From Luscinia megarhynchos (lineage: Eukaryota > Chordata > Aves > Passeriformes > Turdidae): a stretch of 64,000 nt of DNA. Each line of letters starts with the position of its first letter. The first letter of the stretch is position 1. Positions 60,411-64,000 of the stretch are shown here, one piece after another. The position numbers and the translations under genes were made by a program. Below the pieces are notes generated by a model. That model did no database searches. It saw only the letters and a program-made list of their open reading frames with translations, and had not been told where the DNA came from. The stretch is from positions 2,761,748-2,825,747 of the forward strand of contig CM067590.1 of the NCBI GenBank assembly GCA_034336665.1, written 5' to 3'.

Positions 60411-61860
60411 AAGATGGTGAAAATAAGCATGTGGTAACCACGGCAACCATGTAACAGCCTTGGCGCTGAGCAGCAGCTTTATCAGGACTGGAGCCTCCCA
60501 GCCAGATTATGGAAAACCAAACCTTGTGTGTCAGACCGTACCTACCTGCCCAAACATGGCCAAATTTAGAAAAAACAGCACCCAGCATCGCCAGCAGTGG
60601 CCTCATCACCCCTCACAGGCCACACCAGGGTGTTACTGTGGGATTTTTGCCCTTTTTCTCCAGACTCTCAGCTCACCAGCAAAACATTCCAGCCACTGTC
60701 ACACATGAATGCTTTTCCAGCACAAACCCTTCACCTCCCAGCTGTGCCACACCGAAGAGCTCGGCCATGCCATGAGAAGGTGGTTCAAGGCAGCACCACT
60801 GGCTGCTCACTCCTACAGGGTCCAAAACTGCCTGGAAAACCCAGATGGGGTCTGCCCTAGCTGCTTTCCCACATCTGCCAGGGTCCCCCTGCACCGAACG
60901 TGGCTGCTCCGGTGTGGGAAAAGCAGCAGCAGCAGCAACGTGCAGTTTCTTGCTCCCACCTTCCCTCCTGTCACCCTCGCGGCTGCATTAAGGGCTCAGT
61001 TCAGTTATATAAGCGCTCATTAATCATCATCTAAGAGTATTTGCAGCATTGAGTTCTTAAGGGCAGGAGATGCTACCCAAGGGCAGGACAAGCAGCCTCT
61101 GACCGCCTGACACCGGGTGACCTTGCGGGACAGAGGGCTGGGTACGCAGGAAGGATTTATCACGGTCTGCAGAGGAAAAGCTGCCAAGAATCGGGAACAT
61201 CGTATCCCTCCCCAGCAAGGGGTAAAGTACACACCGAGGGAGGCCAGCCCAGGTGTTGATTGAAACTGGAGCTTTTCCAGACCCCTTGGGCTCCTCCGTA
61301 CACTTCCTCAGGCACTGCCTCACACCGCGGCTTGCTGCCAGGATTTGCGGTGGGGCCCGGTGGTCTCACACTCCCTACAATCTCATGCAAGGTGTTCTTT
61401 TTGGTCCAGCTCCCTGCACAAGAATCCCGGGGGACCCCAGAAACCCGGTGTCCCTCCAAGACCCCGGTGTCCCCCCTCACTCCCTCTGCTCCTCAGCAGG
61501 TCGCTGCGTGCTGCTGTTTCCCTGCAAGGGCACGTGAATCACCTTGAGCCCACAGCCCTCCCCGAGCGATTTTACTGCCATCGGCACGAGGGGCGGCCCG
61601 GCGGAGCGAGCTGGGATCTGCGGGAACAGCCGCGACTGCAGAAATCCCTGAACTGCAGCATCAACGTTTTTTCCTGCCCAGAAGGTTCCCGCGCCCTCGC
61701 ATGAGCTCATCCTGCACCGTCCCCTTTCCGCGCCTCCCGTAACCCAACCTCTCCCAGCCCCGCGCCGCAGAGCAGGAATGAGACACGACAGCCGAGCAGA
61801 TTCTTGGCTCCCTGGGTCACTCTCTCTCCCCGCGCTGCCTCTCGGGAAGCTCCAAGTCAT
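60411..61860. other. stretch without recognised gene; short AT-rich block
   Basis: Unique sequence. The block at 60,960-61,060 (CAGTTATATAAGCGCTCATT, AATCATCATCTAAGAG) may be a regulatory element. Nothing coding is recognised. Confidence 0.35.
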
Positions 61861-61867
61861 GCGACTT

Positions 61868-61902
61868 GGTTTTTTTTTTTTTGTTTTTTTTTGTTTTTTT
61901 TT
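61868..61902. repeat. T-rich tract
   Basis: Runs of T separated by single G residues, about 35 bp. Confidence 0.9.
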
Positions 61903-63350
61903 CTCCCCTTAGGGTGGGGAAACGAGTCGGGAAAGTTCGCCCCGCTCTCCCCCCTCGCGCTGATTCGAACGGAGGCAGGTAGAGGCAGCGTCTCTGCCTC
62001 CAGCAGCACCACACCTGCCCTGGGAGCCGGGCGTTCCACAGGGAACGGCCGGATCCTGGCACTGCACAGGCTGGTGCCACCCAGCACATCTGCTCTGAGA
62101 CAGGGGAGCAACTCCTGGAGGTTTTTGGGGGAGCTTAGCAATGCTCCTGCCAGAGCAGCAAAGACCCCCAGCGCCCATGGGGATGAGCTGCAGGGGAGCG
62201 GGGAGCGCGGGCTGAGCTCCCCACTGCCACATCCCCGGGATGGCAGTGCCACGTAGGCCCGCACCGCTGGAAATCCTCCTCCCACAATCCCCAAAAGCGC
62301 TGGAAGCGGCAGCTGGCTGCTCCCAGCAGCCCGGAGCTGCCCCAGAAAGCTGAGCTCCCCCGGCATCGCTGCCGTGCCGGGAGCTGGACGTGACCTGCTT
62401 CCCAACGCAGCGGGATGGAGGATGGGAGGGAGCTGCAGGATCCGTGCCAGCCCCACGCCCCGAGAGCAGCAGGAGCCACCGAGAACTGACACCAGCCCTC
62501 CCTCGGCTGAGCCCCTTCCCCATAGCTCTAAAAACCTAGAAAATACTTCATTCCCTCTTGGTTGCTGCATGACCCCATCCCAGCTGGGGGCGGGGCGCAG
62601 GGTGGAAGGGAATTTAATCTTTAACAGCATCTCCGAGCCCCCTCCCCTGCTGCCTCACACTGGCAGTCCCTCGCCCCAGCCCGGGGGGTTCTGGTGTGGG
62701 CCGGGGGCTGGCAAAGAGAGCTGCCATTGTTCAGCACTCGGGGGGTCCCAGCCGCGGCCCCCCGGCAGCGTCCCAGGGGTGCCGGGGTGCTGAGCGCTGC
62801 CGTGGCCGTGGCAGCAGAGGGCAGCCACGCTACACGCACCGATCCTGCCCACGCGGCACCGCACAGCCCACGCGTGTGCCACGGCAGCGCTGCTCTCACC
62901 AGCCACCTCGTGTCACCCCGTGTCACCCCGTGCCCTGGGGTCCTGCCCGTGTCCCCCCAGCTCCTGGCTGCACGTGGGGCTGATGCTGGCTCCCAGCACC
63001 CCCTCAGCACCCCACAATCCCATCACGGAGCATCAGGCTCTGCCCACGTCCGCGGGGTTGAACACGTGTGGCCGCGGCAGATGTGGGCTCCCCACGTGGA
63101 CCCCCAAGTGCAGCGGCCGTGGGTGGGCTGGCAGAGGGTGCAGGGCACAGCCGGAGCTGCCTAGGGACAGGCACTGCCTGCCCGAGCCCCGCCAGCCTCA
63201 CGCAGAGCTGGTCACAGGGCTCATCCCGGGCTCTGACTGTGCTGGAGGTGCTGGGTGGTCCCAGGGCTTCCCTGGCTCATGGCCCAGGTCTGGCCTCCAC
63301 CCCGCGCTCCCCTCGTGCACCAGAGCCCCACACACACACCAGGCCTCCTG
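61903..63350. other. GC-rich stretch without recognised gene
   Basis: Unique GC-rich sequence. Long frames on both strands (up to 257 codons) lack domains and overlap each other in all phases, as expected for GC-rich non-coding DNA. Confidence 0.4.
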
Positions 63351-63870
63351 CAGCCCCCCAGTGGGGTCCCACTGCCTGTGTGGTGCAGTCACACGTGTGG
63401 ACACACATACAGGAAACAAATGTGTGCAGGAACTCACACACAGGTACCTGCACCCCCAATCCCAGCACGGGGGCTGCTGCTGGGTGTGTGTGGGGTCACC
63501 TGCCCGCAGAGTCCCACACGTGTGTGACCACAGCCAGGGTGTGACTGTGCTGGCCAGACCCAGCACTGTGCAGGAAGGGTCAGAGGTGGTGGCAGTGTGA
63601 GATCCCCCTGTCCCCGAGCTGCCCCTGTCCCCAGGTGACCATCTGTGACAGGGTGAATCCCACGCTGCCAGTGCCTCAGTTTCCCTCCAAGCACTGCTGC
63701 AGGAAGAATCAGACAGTGCCAAGGGCCCCTGAGTGGGGTCCCTGAACCCCCACAGCCCTGCACACGCAGAGCACACAGACACGCGTGCGCGATCTGCACT
63801 GTGCACACACGTGTGCAAACACACACCTGGCAAATCCCACACACCTGGCAAATCCCACACACCTAGGAAG
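63290..63870. repeat. CA/TG-rich low-complexity region
   Basis: Scattered CACACACAC, CACACGTGTG (several copies) and a direct duplication ACACCTGGCAAATCCCAC at about 63,822 and 63,840. CACGTG cores recur by virtue of the repeat. Confidence 0.75.
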
Positions 63871-64000
63871 TCACATATGCACAATCTCACGCGTGGATCC
63901 AGCGGGCCTCCCTCACCCCCACCCCGTGTTCCTGGGCCCCTCGGCAGCCCCGCACCCGCTGCGCCCCATTGCAGCGTCGCCGTGGCAACGCTCCAGATTT

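Noticed and set aside
63640..63705. Minus-strand GGAAACTGAGGCACTGGCAG plus GGGATTC as a MIR fragment
   Set aside because: Suggestive but requires a large internal deletion; not enough to call.
55700..64000. MIDN, the expected next gene by human synteny
   Set aside because: No ubiquitin-like domain or other midnolin sequence recognised; probably beyond the right edge.

Overview
The window is vertebrate nuclear DNA, almost certainly from a bird. There are no bacterial-style operons. Three protein-coding loci have vertebrate splice sites, and the region carries many CR1 LINE fragments of avian type, an avian ERVL-like LTR, GC-rich CpG islands and very many minisatellites. The gene order CIRBP - FAM174C (C19orf24) - EFNA2, all on the minus strand, matches human 19p13.3, and I recall the avian counterpart as a GC-rich microchromosome (chicken chromosome 28). 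The CR1 and LTR subtypes look passerine, but I cannot prove the order of bird from sequence alone.

Layout from left to right. Positions 1-24,708 lie inside the first intron of EFNA2 (ephrin-A2). Only exon 1 (24,709-24,830) is present and exons 2 onward must lie left of position 1. This intron holds at least seven unrelated tandem-repeat arrays (13-, 21-, 31- and 42-bp units among them), two MIR-like ancient SINE relics, one CR1 fragment and several AT-rich unique blocks that look like conserved non-coding elements. A CpG island (about 24,150-25,560) covers the EFNA2 promoter. Positions 25,600-47,700 are intergenic: minisatellites, CR1 fragments clustered at 33-44 kb, and candidate regulatory blocks at 32.0, 32.5 and 35.9-36.2 kb.

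FAM174C occupies about 47,750-48,900 as two coding exons for a 123-residue single-pass membrane protein. Its CpG island is followed upstream by a minisatellite whose units carry GCCATT cores. CIRBP, the cold-inducible RNA-binding protein, is complete (about 52,080-55,145), with six coding exons giving 171 residues. A possible second C-terminus arises by reading through the last intron. Its promoter is TATA-containing with a POU-type site and CCAAT boxes. Just upstream lies a minus-strand ERVL-like 3' LTR with its polypurine tract and a decayed internal stretch. Positions 57-64 kb hold no gene I can recognise, but do contain a striking 24-bp satellite-like array at 59.7-60.2 kb.

The genes do not form a pathway. 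CIRBP is an RNA-binding stress regulator, FAM174C a small membrane protein and EFNA2 a GPI-anchored axon-guidance ligand. I found no new biological system. The most useful second looks are the CIRBP alternative 3' end, the FAM174C GCCATT array, the MIR-like relics and the paired octamers.
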